Below are positions 15,842 through 23,586 of a DNA stretch of 27,964 nt, piece by piece; within the stretch, counting starts at the first letter, position 1, and the number at the start of each line of letters is the position of its first letter. The notes beneath the pieces are model-generated. The model had not been told where the DNA came from. It made no database searches and saw nothing but the letters and a program-made list of their open reading frames with translations. The DNA comes from a virus, in IMG/VR virus record IMGVR_UViG_3300025870_000055, positions 1-27,964 of that record. One strand, 5' to 3'. The position numbers and the translations under genes were made by a program.

Positions 15842-16948
15842 TTAAAATAATTTTTTTAGTTTACTATCTTTGTAAGTATCAGCGTAATACCACTTCTTAT
15901 CTTTCATATTGTATAAATATACAAATTCTGCTCCACCACTTCTATCGGCATCTTTTATATATGATTCAATATCTTTGGAATCACCTTTCATTGGTTGACC
16001 ATTTTTGTAATATTCAATATCCTTATCATCAAAGATTCCTCTTGCTCCACCCATCTTGATTAGTTTAAGAACATCTTTATCACTTTTCATGTGATGTTTT
16101 AAACCTGGTTTCATATTTGATGGATAACCATCGTAGTGAACGTATGCAGAAATAATCTTACCATTTCTACCAATTACACCAACTTGAGAACGAGTTCCTT
16201 CGTTAATCTGAACTGATTCAGGTATCATATCTGCAATAGATGTTGTTGATTCATTCTTCTCATCAAAGATTGATTGTATTTTTGCTGCTAATTTATGTGA
16301 ACCATTCATTTTTAAATCGAATGCAATTGCATCGATTGATTCTTGTCCATCCCAAGATGATTCTCCAGTTGCTGAATGAGCGATATCATCTGTTCCATCA
16401 CTTGAATCACCAAATGATGAACCCCATGCAGTACCTTTTTTCCATTCATCATATTCATCTGAGAACATATCTGGTTTGTTTGGGTCATCTGAAGGATTCT
16501 TAGCAAGTTCAGGATTATCTTCTAAAACTGCAATAAGAGCTCTTGATTCAGAATGAAAGTTTGCATCAGTTAACGCTTCAACAGCTGCTTGGGACATTCT
16601 TTTTTCGTATTCTTCTTTACCTAATTTCTGTGGTGTAACTCCTAAACTTTGTGCTTTTTTACGAACAACTTTGTTTACTTGAGGATTACCAGCTCTTGGT
16701 TTAGATGGTTCTGATTTAGGTTCATCTCCTTTAGGTTCTTCTTTATCCTTGTTAAAGATGTTCACTTTAGGAGTATCTTTTTTAGAATCATCACCTTTAG
16801 AATCGTTATCATCTTTTTTATCATGAGTACCTGCTTTTACTGCAGAATCTCTTGCATCTTTAGATTTAAATACAGAAACCGCACCACTATCTTTATTGAT
16901 TGCTGTGTATGTTTCTTCTTCTTTTAAAAGGTCAGTCAATTTAATCAT
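15842..16948 (-). CDS. modular minor head protein, 368 residues
   Basis: Function unknown. The leader MIKLTDLLKE is followed by a short module (AINKDSGAVSVFKSKDARDS, about 17-36) and an acidic and basic linker (45-85). A helical middle module (about 90-230) contains QAAVEALTDANFHSESRALI. After ADMIPE|SVQINE|GTRS the C-terminal module starts exactly at Gly251: GTRSQVGVIGRNGKIISAYV then HYDGYPSNMKPGL. That GTRS...HxDGYP pattern also occurs as a stand-alone small phage protein in my experience, so the cleavage-like site sits at a true domain border. It starts inside the end of the 62-residue gene (ATGA overlap). The role is proposed as a packaged protein; nothing catalytic is recognised. Confidence 0.7.
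   Translation of the reverse strand: MIKLTDLLKEEETYTAINKDSGAVSVFKSKDARDSAVKAGTHDKKDDNDSKGDDSKKDTPKVNIFNKDKEEPKGDEPKSEPSKPRAGNPQVNKVVRKKAQSLGVTPQKLGKEEYEKRMSQAAVEALTDANFHSESRALIAVLEDNPELAKNPSDDPNKPDMFSDEYDEWKKGTAWGSSFGDSSDGTDDIAHSATGESSWDGQESIDAIAFDLKMNGSHKLAAKIQSIFDEKNESTTSIADMIPESVQINEGTRSQVGVIGRNGKIISAYVHYDGYPSNMKPGLKHHMKSDKDVLKLIKMGGARGIFDDKDIEYYKNGQPMKGDSKDIESYIKDADRSGGAEFVYLYNMKDKKWYYADTYKDSKLKKLF
15912..15921 (-). promoter_or_regulatory. possible internal promoter-like motif
   Basis: An exact TATATTTATA copy lies within the last 80 bases of the 368-residue gene, about 84 bases before the 71-residue gene. It could serve that gene or be chance, since it also encodes VYLYN residues of the protein. 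Confidence 0.3.
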
Positions 16949-17133
16949 AATTCCTTTGTCTCCGTTTTATGTGTATATAAATCAAGTTTACCATCTTCGG
17001 TAATCTTAACTTCATAATTAGTTTTTCTAATATCGTTGTGACCACCTTTATATGGAGTAGTACCAACTTCTCGGGTTACTTTCCCAAGTTTAATTTTATT
17101 TTTGGACATATAGTCCTGTACATTAAATGCCAT
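16945..17133 (-). CDS. small protein after the prohead protease
   Basis: A 62-residue protein of unknown function, basic, with MAFNVQDYMSKNKIKLGKV at the start and a two-strand piece NYEVKITEDGKLDLYTHKTE at about 39-58. It starts three bases after the protease stop, and its end overlaps the next start by four bases, so it is surely translated with its neighbours if real. It lacks the hydrophobic-Asn-Glu signature. Tight packing between genes is the main evidence. Confidence 0.6.
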   Translation of the reverse strand: MAFNVQDYMSKNKIKLGKVTREVGTTPYKGGHNDIRKTNYEVKITEDGKLDLYTHKTETKEL

Positions 17134-17136
17134 AAC

Positions 17137-17730
17137 TTAAGTTATTTCTGTTATAATTTCTCTCATCAAATCTTGTGATTTACACCACTCGTTACAAACT
17201 TCACCTTGTTTTACTAGTTGTTTGTTAACAGATTCGTTCATCGGAGTCATAAATGCTCCATGTGTTGATGGATTAGAAACAAAATCCCAACCAATCAATT
17301 CAAAATCTTCACCTACTTGAACTTTACCACCTGATAGAGGTTCTACTGAACCCATACCTCTTGATGATATTCCTAAAAGGATTCCTGCTTTAAGTAGTTC
17401 TTTTAAGATGTTACCACTTGGAGTTGGTAATATCTCAACTGTTCCTACTAAATCATCGTTATCCCAATGTATCTCTCTTACGTTATGAGATACGTTCTTT
17501 AGGTTGATTACAGAAGAATCTGGATGGTCTAATTCACCAAGTGCTCTTCTTTCTTTAATAAGTGTTTCGTATTTTTTAGCTTCTCTCATCAAAATTTGTT
17601 TTGGATATATTCTTCCATTTTGATTTTCAGCACCTGCTCGTTGTAAAATACCTTTAACGATAGTTCTTCCACTTTCGTCTTCGTTTACTTTACCTTCGAA
17701 TAGTTTTGTTTCTATTAATAAATTTCCCAT
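17137..17730 (-). CDS. gp21: prohead maturation protease, gp21-like
   Basis: A 197-residue serine protease of the T4 gp21 / prohead protease family. It is incorporated in the prohead core and cuts scaffold, capsid and internal proteins after hydrophobic-x-Glu. Counted from the chosen start, the conserved GELDHP is at 65-70 with His69, and GISSRG is at 120-125 with the probable catalytic Ser. Self-cleavage-like sites are KVNE|D (after Glu17) and PMNE|S (after Glu166). I chose the ATG at 17730 rather than a TTG four codons upstream because GGGGAG sits just before it and the upstream small gene ends there as TAATG. It lies between portal and scaffold genes as in T4. Confidence 0.92.
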   Translation of the reverse strand: MGNLLIETKLFEGKVNEDESGRTIVKGILQRAGAENQNGRIYPKQILMREAKKYETLIKERRALGELDHPDSSVINLKNVSHNVREIHWDNDDLVGTVEILPTPSGNILKELLKAGILLGISSRGMGSVEPLSGGKVQVGEDFELIGWDFVSNPSTHGAFMTPMNESVNKQLVKQGEVCNEWCKSQDLMREIITEIT

Positions 17731-17906
17731 TATGCTCCCCAAGTTTTTCTTCGTTTAAATAAATCAAAAAAGATTGCTGATACTTCCTGTCTGATGATTT
17801 TTCTTATTAAATCTTTATCAGACTCGTTGAGTTTCTCGTTAAGTTCTCCTTTTTTAAAACTAACGATTTCTTCATTGATTATATCATATAATTCTTTTTT
17901 AGTCAT
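17730..17906 (-). CDS. 58-residue head-cluster protein before the protease
   Basis: A short gene easily missed. It begins MTKKELYDIINEE, runs through GELNEKLNES and continues with RKIIRQEVSAIFFDLFKRRK before ending in TWGA. Its stop overlaps the protease start as TAATG, a coupling typical of real phage genes. It fills what would otherwise be a 185-base gap in a tightly packed region. Three hydrophobic-Asn-Glu tripeptides in 58 residues match the pattern in its neighbours. The amphipathic second half suggests a coiled or core-associated protein, and the position resembles T4 gp67/gp68 between portal and protease. Function not known. The Shine-Dalgarno is weak (AGGAT, far upstream). Confidence 0.7.
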   Translation of the reverse strand: MTKKELYDIINEEIVSFKKGELNEKLNESDKDLIRKIIRQEVSAIFFDLFKRRKTWGA

Positions 17907-17916
17907 TATATTATTA

Positions 17917-18405
17917 TTATCCTATTTTCTTTAAATAGTTAGTTTGTGTTGCAATCCAATCTTCACCTTTTAATCCAGCCATTTTTGCAGCTTTCTTAAT
18001 TGCTTCAACTGTATTTCTTGCTTTCACTTTATACTTATTCTTCTTAGATAATTTAACACCATTAAGATTCATATCTGAAAAACTCATTTCCCAAGTTGCA
18101 AATCCTTCATTAATTGATTCCTCAACTGATTCCGTTTTATCTTCTTTTTTTTCTATTGCTTTTTGAAGTGCTGGTGGTAATTTTTTCTGAGCATCTGTTA
18201 ATTCAGAAACTTGTTCTTGTTTTGCTCCTTTACCTTTCCAAGTTTTTTCTATGTTGTTAAAGAATTTCTTTTTTTCTTCATCAGACATACTAGGAATAGA
18301 TTTACCAGCTTTTTCTAAAGCTCTTTTGAAAAACTCTTGATATTCCGATTCTTCTATCATAGTTTCTTTAACTATGTTTTTTAATGCTTCTCTTGTTATT
18401 TTCAT
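17917..18405 (-). CDS. modular minor head protein, 162 residues
   Basis: Function unknown. The leader MKITREALKNIVKETMIEE|S is followed by a helical module (SEYQEFFKRALEKAGKSIPS, about 20-39, then KKKFFNNIEKTWKGKG), a pattern I recognise from uncharacterised marine phage proteins. A short LTDAQKKLPPALQKAIEKKE segment follows at about 69-88. After ESINE|G (Glu100) a new module begins, GFATWEMSFSDMNLNGVKLS, then KARNTVEAIKKAAKMAGL to the end. The start has AGGAG seven bases upstream and overlaps the previous stop as ATGA. It occupies the T4 gene 67/68 position and is proposed as a prohead core or internal protein. Confidence 0.7.
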   Translation of the reverse strand: MKITREALKNIVKETMIEESEYQEFFKRALEKAGKSIPSMSDEEKKKFFNNIEKTWKGKGAKQEQVSELTDAQKKLPPALQKAIEKKEDKTESVEESINEGFATWEMSFSDMNLNGVKLSKKNKYKVKARNTVEAIKKAAKMAGLKGEDWIATQTNYLKKIG

Positions 18406-18881
18406 TTTTCTATCTCCTGTATAGTTCGAGCGATATTAACCAATCTCTCCTTTATCTTATAAATATGTTTGTTTGTTCTTTTCCAATACTGATTGGAATC
18501 CAACTCATTCATTGTTTTGATTTTATTATACCAATTGAAAAACTTTTCAGTTTCTCTAAGTTGATACTTAAGTTCTTTTAAACCCATTGCCATCTTCTTA
18601 TGAGGATGCATTGTTTCATCGTTTTTTAATTCTAACCAACGATTTACTGGTCTTTTGGATTTAGCTTCATTTAGCTCTTCATCCATCTTACCAACTATCT
18701 TCATACCAAATTGAGTTGAAATTTTTTTCTTACGTTTTTTATCTTTAGCACCACCATCAGAAAATGCAGCAGGAGTATTGTACCCACCAACTGCACCAGT
18801 TCCTGTCATTTCATCCAATTCGTGTTCTACTTCTTGGATTAGTTCATCTAAGAATTTATTAAGATTTTTTTCCATTGACAT
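18402..18881 (-). CDS. minor head protein with GYNTPAAF motif, 159 residues
   Basis: Function unknown. An acidic helical leader (KFLDELIQEVEHELDE, about 9-24) precedes TGTGAVGGYNTPAAFSDGGA (26-45), a motif I recognise from many marine phage head clusters. A basic patch (KDKKRKKKIS) follows. After EELNE|AKSK (Glu72) comes a helical C-terminal module (RPVNRWLELKND to the end). The start has AAGGAG seven bases upstream and overlaps the preceding gene by 23 bases. The layout of acidic leader, conserved Gly-rich motif and basic helical end fits a prohead core component, but no activity is evident. Confidence 0.7.
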   Translation of the reverse strand: MSMEKNLNKFLDELIQEVEHELDEMTGTGAVGGYNTPAAFSDGGAKDKKRKKKISTQFGMKIVGKMDEELNEAKSKRPVNRWLELKNDETMHPHKKMAMGLKELKYQLRETEKFFNWYNKIKTMNELDSNQYWKRTNKHIYKIKERLVNIARTIQEIEK

Positions 18882-19731
18882 TTTTTATCTCCTTAATTAA
18901 CTCATAAGACATCATTAAAGCTGAAACTTGTTCATCGGTAACTTTCTTACCAATTTTCTGTTTTTTCAAAACATTTATTGTTTCTCTCAACTTTATTTTT
19001 GTAATCTTATCTTTCATACCTTTATACGCTTCGTGTAAAGATGTGATAGTTTTAATTAATTCTGATTCATAGTATTCATTGAACTTAGATGTATTGGTAA
19101 CATTATTAATATATTCTCTTAATAAACCTTTTTGAGATTGATTTAAAGTTGTATATTTTTTGTTAAAAGTTTCAATAAGAATTTTATATGTCAACAATCG
19201 AAGGTCTTTCTCTTGTTTTTTATATTCTTCAACTAATTTATCTTGTTTAGCTACTTTAGTAGTTTGGGAAGTTGATGAGATGTGCTCAACAAGAGTAAGT
19301 TTAGAATCAAATACATCTTTAATATCAAGAATATCATTCTTTTTACCTTCAAATAGTTTATGTATTGAAGCTAAAATTTTGTAGTTTGTTACCGGGGAAG
19401 ATAAGAAATTATTAATTTCGAATGTTTCTTTGATAGACTTAATAAGATTATACTTTTCTCGTTGGAGTTTAGTATAATTTATTTTACTGTGTGCTTCCAA
19501 TATAGCTTCAATAAACTTCTCAGCCTTTGATTCTGTATTGTACTTTTCGTTTATAAGTAGGTTGAATAATCTAAGCTCTTTTGATAACTCAGTTCCTCTT
19601 CCATAGAATTCTTTGATTATTCCTTTTGATTTTTCCTCACTACCATTGAGTATTTCAACCGTAATTTGTCGAGTTAAAAGTTCAAAAAGAAAACCCGTAT
19701 TCTTAAATTTTGAATGTTTTATTTTTCTCAT
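18859..19731 (-). CDS. helical protein after the portal, 290 residues
   Basis: Function unknown. Almost entirely helical and Lys-rich, beginning MRKIKHSKFKNTGFLFELLT, with EYKKQEKDLRLLTYKILIET near 169-188 and KLRETINVLKKQKIGKKVTD near 247-266. It lies directly downstream of the portal gene behind its own promoter-like motif, in the T4 gene 67/68 region. I associate this N-terminal pattern with an uncharacterised protein that follows the portal in marine T4-like phages. It carries only one hydrophobic-Asn-Glu tripeptide (LINE|K near 63), so it may be a core protein rather than processed cargo. Confidence 0.7.
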   Translation of the reverse strand: MRKIKHSKFKNTGFLFELLTRQITVEILNGSEEKSKGIIKEFYGRGTELSKELRLFNLLINEKYNTESKAEKFIEAILEAHSKINYTKLQREKYNLIKSIKETFEINNFLSSPVTNYKILASIHKLFEGKKNDILDIKDVFDSKLTLVEHISSTSQTTKVAKQDKLVEEYKKQEKDLRLLTYKILIETFNKKYTTLNQSQKGLLREYINNVTNTSKFNEYYESELIKTITSLHEAYKGMKDKITKIKLRETINVLKKQKIGKKVTDEQVSALMMSYELIKEIKNVNGKKS

Positions 19732-19771
19732 CTTATGTTTTTCCTATTATGATATAGTAAAATTTCCCTCT

Positions 19772-19781
19772 TATAAATATA
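19772..19781 (-). promoter_or_regulatory. promoter-like motif TATATTTATA
   Basis: An exact copy lies between the portal stop and the start of the 290-residue gene, about 40 bases before its ATG. It shares the flank ATTTTATATTTATAAGAG with the copy ahead of the gp13-like gene, longer than the core motif. Confidence 0.6.
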
Positions 19782-19802
19782 AAATTATAAAAGTTAACCT
19801 AA

Positions 19803-21530
19803 TTAATCTTCGTCTAGTATGTTGTTTTCGTCCAACATTCCTTTCATTTCATGTAAATACTTTCGTTTTGCCGCTATACCATTGATATATTTAATTGCTT
19901 TATCTTCTGATGTTCTTGAACGTTTTTTCGTTCTTTCGTTATCACCAAGTGGGTCTCTACCAAGTGGATGTTTATCTTTTCCATATGTTCCACCTTCTCT
20001 TGGTCTACCACCTTTATCTTTTATTTCGTTCTTGATATCTTCAAGTTGTTCTTCAATATCACTTGGTTCATCATCTTCCATTGCAGGGTCACTACCTTCA
20101 TCTTCAATAGAACGAAATCTGAATCTATCTTTTAAATCATCTAACATCGCTACTCTTTGTTCATCTTGTTCACCACCACTTAGTTTGAATATATTTTCAT
20201 ATACCCAATCCTTAGATAACATATTTAATCCTTGAATATCTTGAGCTAATCTAATTTTCTCACTCCATAAGTTTACTTTTTCTTGTTCGTAAATTGTAGA
20301 TGGATTAACTAATGATAATTCAAAATTAGTCATTTCAGAATCTGTAATTCCTTGTGCATATAAATGAACAATTGCAATTTTAGATAATTCTGAAACTACT
20401 GTTCTTTGTATTCTCTCTATTGTTCTTGCAAATCTAACATCTTCTGCTGCTAATGTTGCTTTACCATTTACATTTTCTTCATATCCTAAATATGCTCTAG
20501 GAACTTTTAATGCTGCAAATAATTTGTTTTTTAGATAATCAATATCATCGATGGTTGCATACTCTAATCCTGCAAGATTATCAATAGATGTTCCACTATC
20601 ACCACCACGAACAGGAAGATAGAAATCTTCTGTTAGGTTTTGCATATTATACTTTAAGTTATAATCACCAGTATTTCTATCAATGAATGGAACTTTCTTC
20701 ATTTTATTGATAATTCTTTGCATATAGTTATCTACCTCTGTTGGAGGAATGTTACCAATATCAATTTTGAAAACTCTCTTTTCAGGTGCTCTCATAATTC
20801 TATGGATTAACATTGCATCTTCCATTAAAGATAATTGTTTCCACAATCTTCTACCATTTTCAATCATTGATTTTCCGTATGGTAACCAGTTTGTATCTGC
20901 TAATAATCTAAAGTGAGCAACTTCAAAGTTTTCGTATTGTTCTTTTCCATTTGGGTCTTCAGTAATTTTAAACTTTACTGAGTTTGGATTCGATGGGTCT
21001 GTTCTTTCTAATCTTTCTGTGTTGTAAACTGAATGAGGTGTTACGTTAACAATACCTTTACCTTCAGCGATTTCTAAACCTAAGAAGAAATCTCCATACT
21101 TACACATATTTCTTACCCAAGGCCATAAGTTGAATTCAACATTAAGAACATCATAAAATAAGTTATTTAAAATATCTTGTACTTGTTGATTATCAGAGTG
21201 AACCAATAAAGTATCACCAAATTCATTCTTTAGTGTTGATTCATCTGCGTATATATCAAGAGCTGATGCTAATATTGGGTCATTATCCATAGCATCATAA
21301 TCTCTAAAAACTTCTCTACGAACTTGTTGGTATGCCATTGATTGAGCACCACCTGCTTGTTCGAAAAAACTTTTTTGTAGTTTCGTGTACCTATCTCTTA
21401 AAGAGGATAGATTTGTTTGTTGTCTTTCATCGGTATCGAAAACTTTTCTCTTACCATCTTTATCGACAGTAACGACTGCCTGAGCTCTGAAGAGTTTTGT
21501 TAACCTACCAAAAAATGAAGTATCTGCCAT
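19803..21530 (-). CDS. gp20: portal protein, gp20-like
   Basis: A 575-residue T4-type portal protein, forming the dodecameric ring at one vertex through which DNA is packaged and to which the neck binds. Family features are ALDIYADESTLKNEFGDTLL near 89-108, RNMCKYGDFFLGLEI near 139-153, VAHFRLLADTNWLPYGKSMI near 204-223, RIMRAPEKRVFKIDIGNIPP near 244-263 and LKVPRAYLGYEENVNGKATL near 343-362. The C-terminal 90 residues are acidic, then basic (DKGGRPREGGTYGKDKHPLG), a disordered-looking tail. Length is close to T4 gp20 (524). No hydrophobic-Asn-Glu tripeptide was found, as expected for a protein that must survive maturation. Confidence 0.93.
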   Translation of the reverse strand: MADTSFFGRLTKLFRAQAVVTVDKDGKRKVFDTDERQQTNLSSLRDRYTKLQKSFFEQAGGAQSMAYQQVRREVFRDYDAMDNDPILASALDIYADESTLKNEFGDTLLVHSDNQQVQDILNNLFYDVLNVEFNLWPWVRNMCKYGDFFLGLEIAEGKGIVNVTPHSVYNTERLERTDPSNPNSVKFKITEDPNGKEQYENFEVAHFRLLADTNWLPYGKSMIENGRRLWKQLSLMEDAMLIHRIMRAPEKRVFKIDIGNIPPTEVDNYMQRIINKMKKVPFIDRNTGDYNLKYNMQNLTEDFYLPVRGGDSGTSIDNLAGLEYATIDDIDYLKNKLFAALKVPRAYLGYEENVNGKATLAAEDVRFARTIERIQRTVVSELSKIAIVHLYAQGITDSEMTNFELSLVNPSTIYEQEKVNLWSEKIRLAQDIQGLNMLSKDWVYENIFKLSGGEQDEQRVAMLDDLKDRFRFRSIEDEGSDPAMEDDEPSDIEEQLEDIKNEIKDKGGRPREGGTYGKDKHPLGRDPLGDNERTKKRSRTSEDKAIKYINGIAAKRKYLHEMKGMLDENNILDED

Positions 21531-21568
21531 GTTGTTCCTATTTTTAAATTATAACCTTTATTTTATTA

Positions 21569-21961
21569 TTACCACTTTCTACAAGACCAGTATCTTGCTT
21601 TATGTCTTGGACCGGGTGAATCACAATTGTGTCTAGCTCTGAATGCTTTTCTTGCATCTGGATTATTCTTTCGAATAGACATTGTTTTTTCTCCTGATTT
21701 CTTTGCTGAACTACCACCATGTCCAAAATTAACTTTTACAACATTACCTTGAGGGTTTTTAACATATACTTTAAATTTTTTCACATCACCTTGCATTGGT
21801 TTTCCAAGTTTAACTGTTCTACCTTGATACTCAGCTTCATTCATATCAGATTTGTATTCTTTCATGAACTTCGAAAATTCTTGTATATCATCATAGTTTT
21901 CTACTATGTACTCATTACAGTAGTTTTCGTTTTCATTTATTAAATCTATCATCGAAATCAT
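21569..21961 (-). CDS. small basic protein between terminase and portal
   Basis: A 130-residue protein of unknown function. The leader MISMIDLINE|N and an acidic helical stretch end at SDMNE|AEYQ (Glu42). After that comes a compact basic domain: GRTVKLGKPMQGDVKKFKVY, VKVNFGHGGSSAKKSG, then FRARHNCDSPGPRHKARYWS and CRKW. This Cys/His/aromatic end is a pattern I recognise from small uncharacterised phage and large-virus proteins. The cleavage-like site lies at the domain border. It has an AAGGAG site, a promoter-like motif 20 bases ahead, and occupies the place where T4 has the sheath and tube genes 18 and 19. Confidence 0.7.
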   Translation of the reverse strand: MISMIDLINENENYCNEYIVENYDDIQEFSKFMKEYKSDMNEAEYQGRTVKLGKPMQGDVKKFKVYVKNPQGNVVKVNFGHGGSSAKKSGEKTMSIRKNNPDARKAFRARHNCDSPGPRHKARYWSCRKW

Positions 21962-21979
21962 AGTTATTTCTCCTTATAT

Positions 21980-21989
21980 TATAAATATA
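21980..21989 (-). promoter_or_regulatory. promoter-like motif TATATTTATA
   Basis: An exact copy lies just after the terminase stop and about 20 bases before the 130-residue gene, directly followed by its AAGGAG site. Any transcript from here would have a very short leader. Confidence 0.55.
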
Positions 21990-21992
21990 TAA

Positions 21993-23585
21993 TTATTTAA
22001 TTAACCAAGTTAAATCCTCATGGTTATCACCAACTCGCATTTTCCAAGGGTCATCATCCATTGAAGTATTACCACCAAAACCCATTCCACCAACATCTAA
22101 TTGATGTGCACCGATTCCACCCAATGCTTGTTTTGTTAAATCAATTCCCTCTTGTCTTAATCGAAGTGCAGTATCTCTAACCCACAATCCAATTGATAAT
22201 GACATTGTTAAATCATCATTATAACCTCGCATTGCTTCTGCTCTATTACCATTCCATATAAATGTAAACATTTCATCTATTGTTCTTTGTGAACGAATTG
22301 TTACAGATTTTTCTCTAACATATTGTTCTAACTTAGAAATGATTAAAGGTCTTGTTTTAGATGTTGTACTAAAACCAGCAGTTAAACCTCTATCTTGTGC
22401 TCTGTATTTATTTGATAATTGATTTTCAGTATCTACATACTTTAAATCTTTACTCATATAAAAAGTATTTTGATAACCTCTATCAATTACTTGTTGTAAA
22501 ACTGCCCAACCAATATTTGCATTTTCAACTACAAGTAAGGCGTTATTATATTCGGTTGCCAATGCAACTAAAAAGTTTCCAAAATCTTTTGTATCTAATT
22601 TACCTTTGTATTCTGCAACTTGAGAAGATTCTTCTATATCGATAACATGACACGCTGAGTAATCCGTTGAATCTCCACGAGCAACATCCGCTACAACCAT
22701 ATAAGATTTGGTATAGTTTGGATATTCCCACTTCCAAAGATTTCCATCGAACCCAGTCTTTTCCATTGGTTCTTGTACAAATGATTCTTTATAAAACATT
22801 AAAAGTTGTGGGTCTATTACTGTATCACCAGAACTAACAAAATCACAATCACATTCTTGTGCTGCTCCCTTTACCCCAAGTAGTACCTCTTGTTCATCTC
22901 TCCAATCTTGATTTCTTTCAGGATGTACACTCCAATGTAGTCGTATTGGATTAAATGTATTTGTTTCATCTTCTGCTCCCACCCAAGTTTTGTGGAAAAA
23001 GTTTCCAACACCATTTGGAGTAGAAAGTATAATTGCATTACCACCCGTTGATAAGGTAGATTGTGATGATACCCATATATCTTCAATCTTATCAATAAAT
23101 GCTGCCTCATCAAATACTAATAAGGATAATGCCTCAGAACGACCAGCATCTCCTGCTGCAGAAGTTGCTTTTATCTGAGAACCATTTGAGTATCTTAAGG
23201 ATAGTTTGTTATCCTCTACCGTTGTTTGTTTTAACCACGATGGTAAATACTGATTCATCACACGAACCTTCGTTACAAGGTTCTTAGCAACTTCTTGTTT
23301 AGTTGCAATTACCAATACATTAAAATCTTGATTGAATAACATCTTCCAAAGTGAAAATCCCGCAGTTAAGGTTGAGATACCTGTTTGTCGAGATTTAAGA
23401 ATGATGTTGTATCTGTGTTTTGCGAATTGGTCTAATGTTCTTTCTTGAAATTGATATAAATGAAAAGGTATCTTACCACGAACAGGATGTTGAATCATAC
23501 AATACTTTTTCATAAAGTAGATTGGGTCTCCAGCACATTTCTGATACTCAAGTTTTATTATTTCTTTTAAAGATTGTTTAGCCAT
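21993..23585 (-). CDS. gp17: terminase large subunit, gp17-like
   Basis: A 530-residue DNA-packaging motor and nuclease. ATPase motifs are Walker A KSRQTGIST (64-72), Walker B LLVFDE (155-160) and the coupling motif LSTPNG (187-192). The nuclease domain shows Asp300 in VADVARGDSTDYSACHV, Glu354 in VVENANIG and Asp457/458 in GYNDDLTMSLSIGLWVRD, the acidic triad of RNase H-type terminase nucleases. It is somewhat shorter than T4 gp17 (610). It docks on the portal, encoded next but one downstream, and cuts concatemeric DNA. A small terminase (gp16) was not recognised beside it. It has no hydrophobic-Asn-Glu tripeptides. Confidence 0.96.
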   Translation of the reverse strand: MAKQSLKEIIKLEYQKCAGDPIYFMKKYCMIQHPVRGKIPFHLYQFQERTLDQFAKHRYNIILKSRQTGISTLTAGFSLWKMLFNQDFNVLVIATKQEVAKNLVTKVRVMNQYLPSWLKQTTVEDNKLSLRYSNGSQIKATSAAGDAGRSEALSLLVFDEAAFIDKIEDIWVSSQSTLSTGGNAIILSTPNGVGNFFHKTWVGAEDETNTFNPIRLHWSVHPERNQDWRDEQEVLLGVKGAAQECDCDFVSSGDTVIDPQLLMFYKESFVQEPMEKTGFDGNLWKWEYPNYTKSYMVVADVARGDSTDYSACHVIDIEESSQVAEYKGKLDTKDFGNFLVALATEYNNALLVVENANIGWAVLQQVIDRGYQNTFYMSKDLKYVDTENQLSNKYRAQDRGLTAGFSTTSKTRPLIISKLEQYVREKSVTIRSQRTIDEMFTFIWNGNRAEAMRGYNDDLTMSLSIGLWVRDTALRLRQEGIDLTKQALGGIGAHQLDVGGMGFGGNTSMDDDPWKMRVGDNHEDLTWLIK

Positions 23586-23586
23586 T

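Noticed and set aside
17731-17742. TTG at 17742 as the start of the prohead protease
   Set aside because: It has no ribosome site. The ATG at 17730 has GGGGAG just ahead and overlaps the stop of the upstream small gene.
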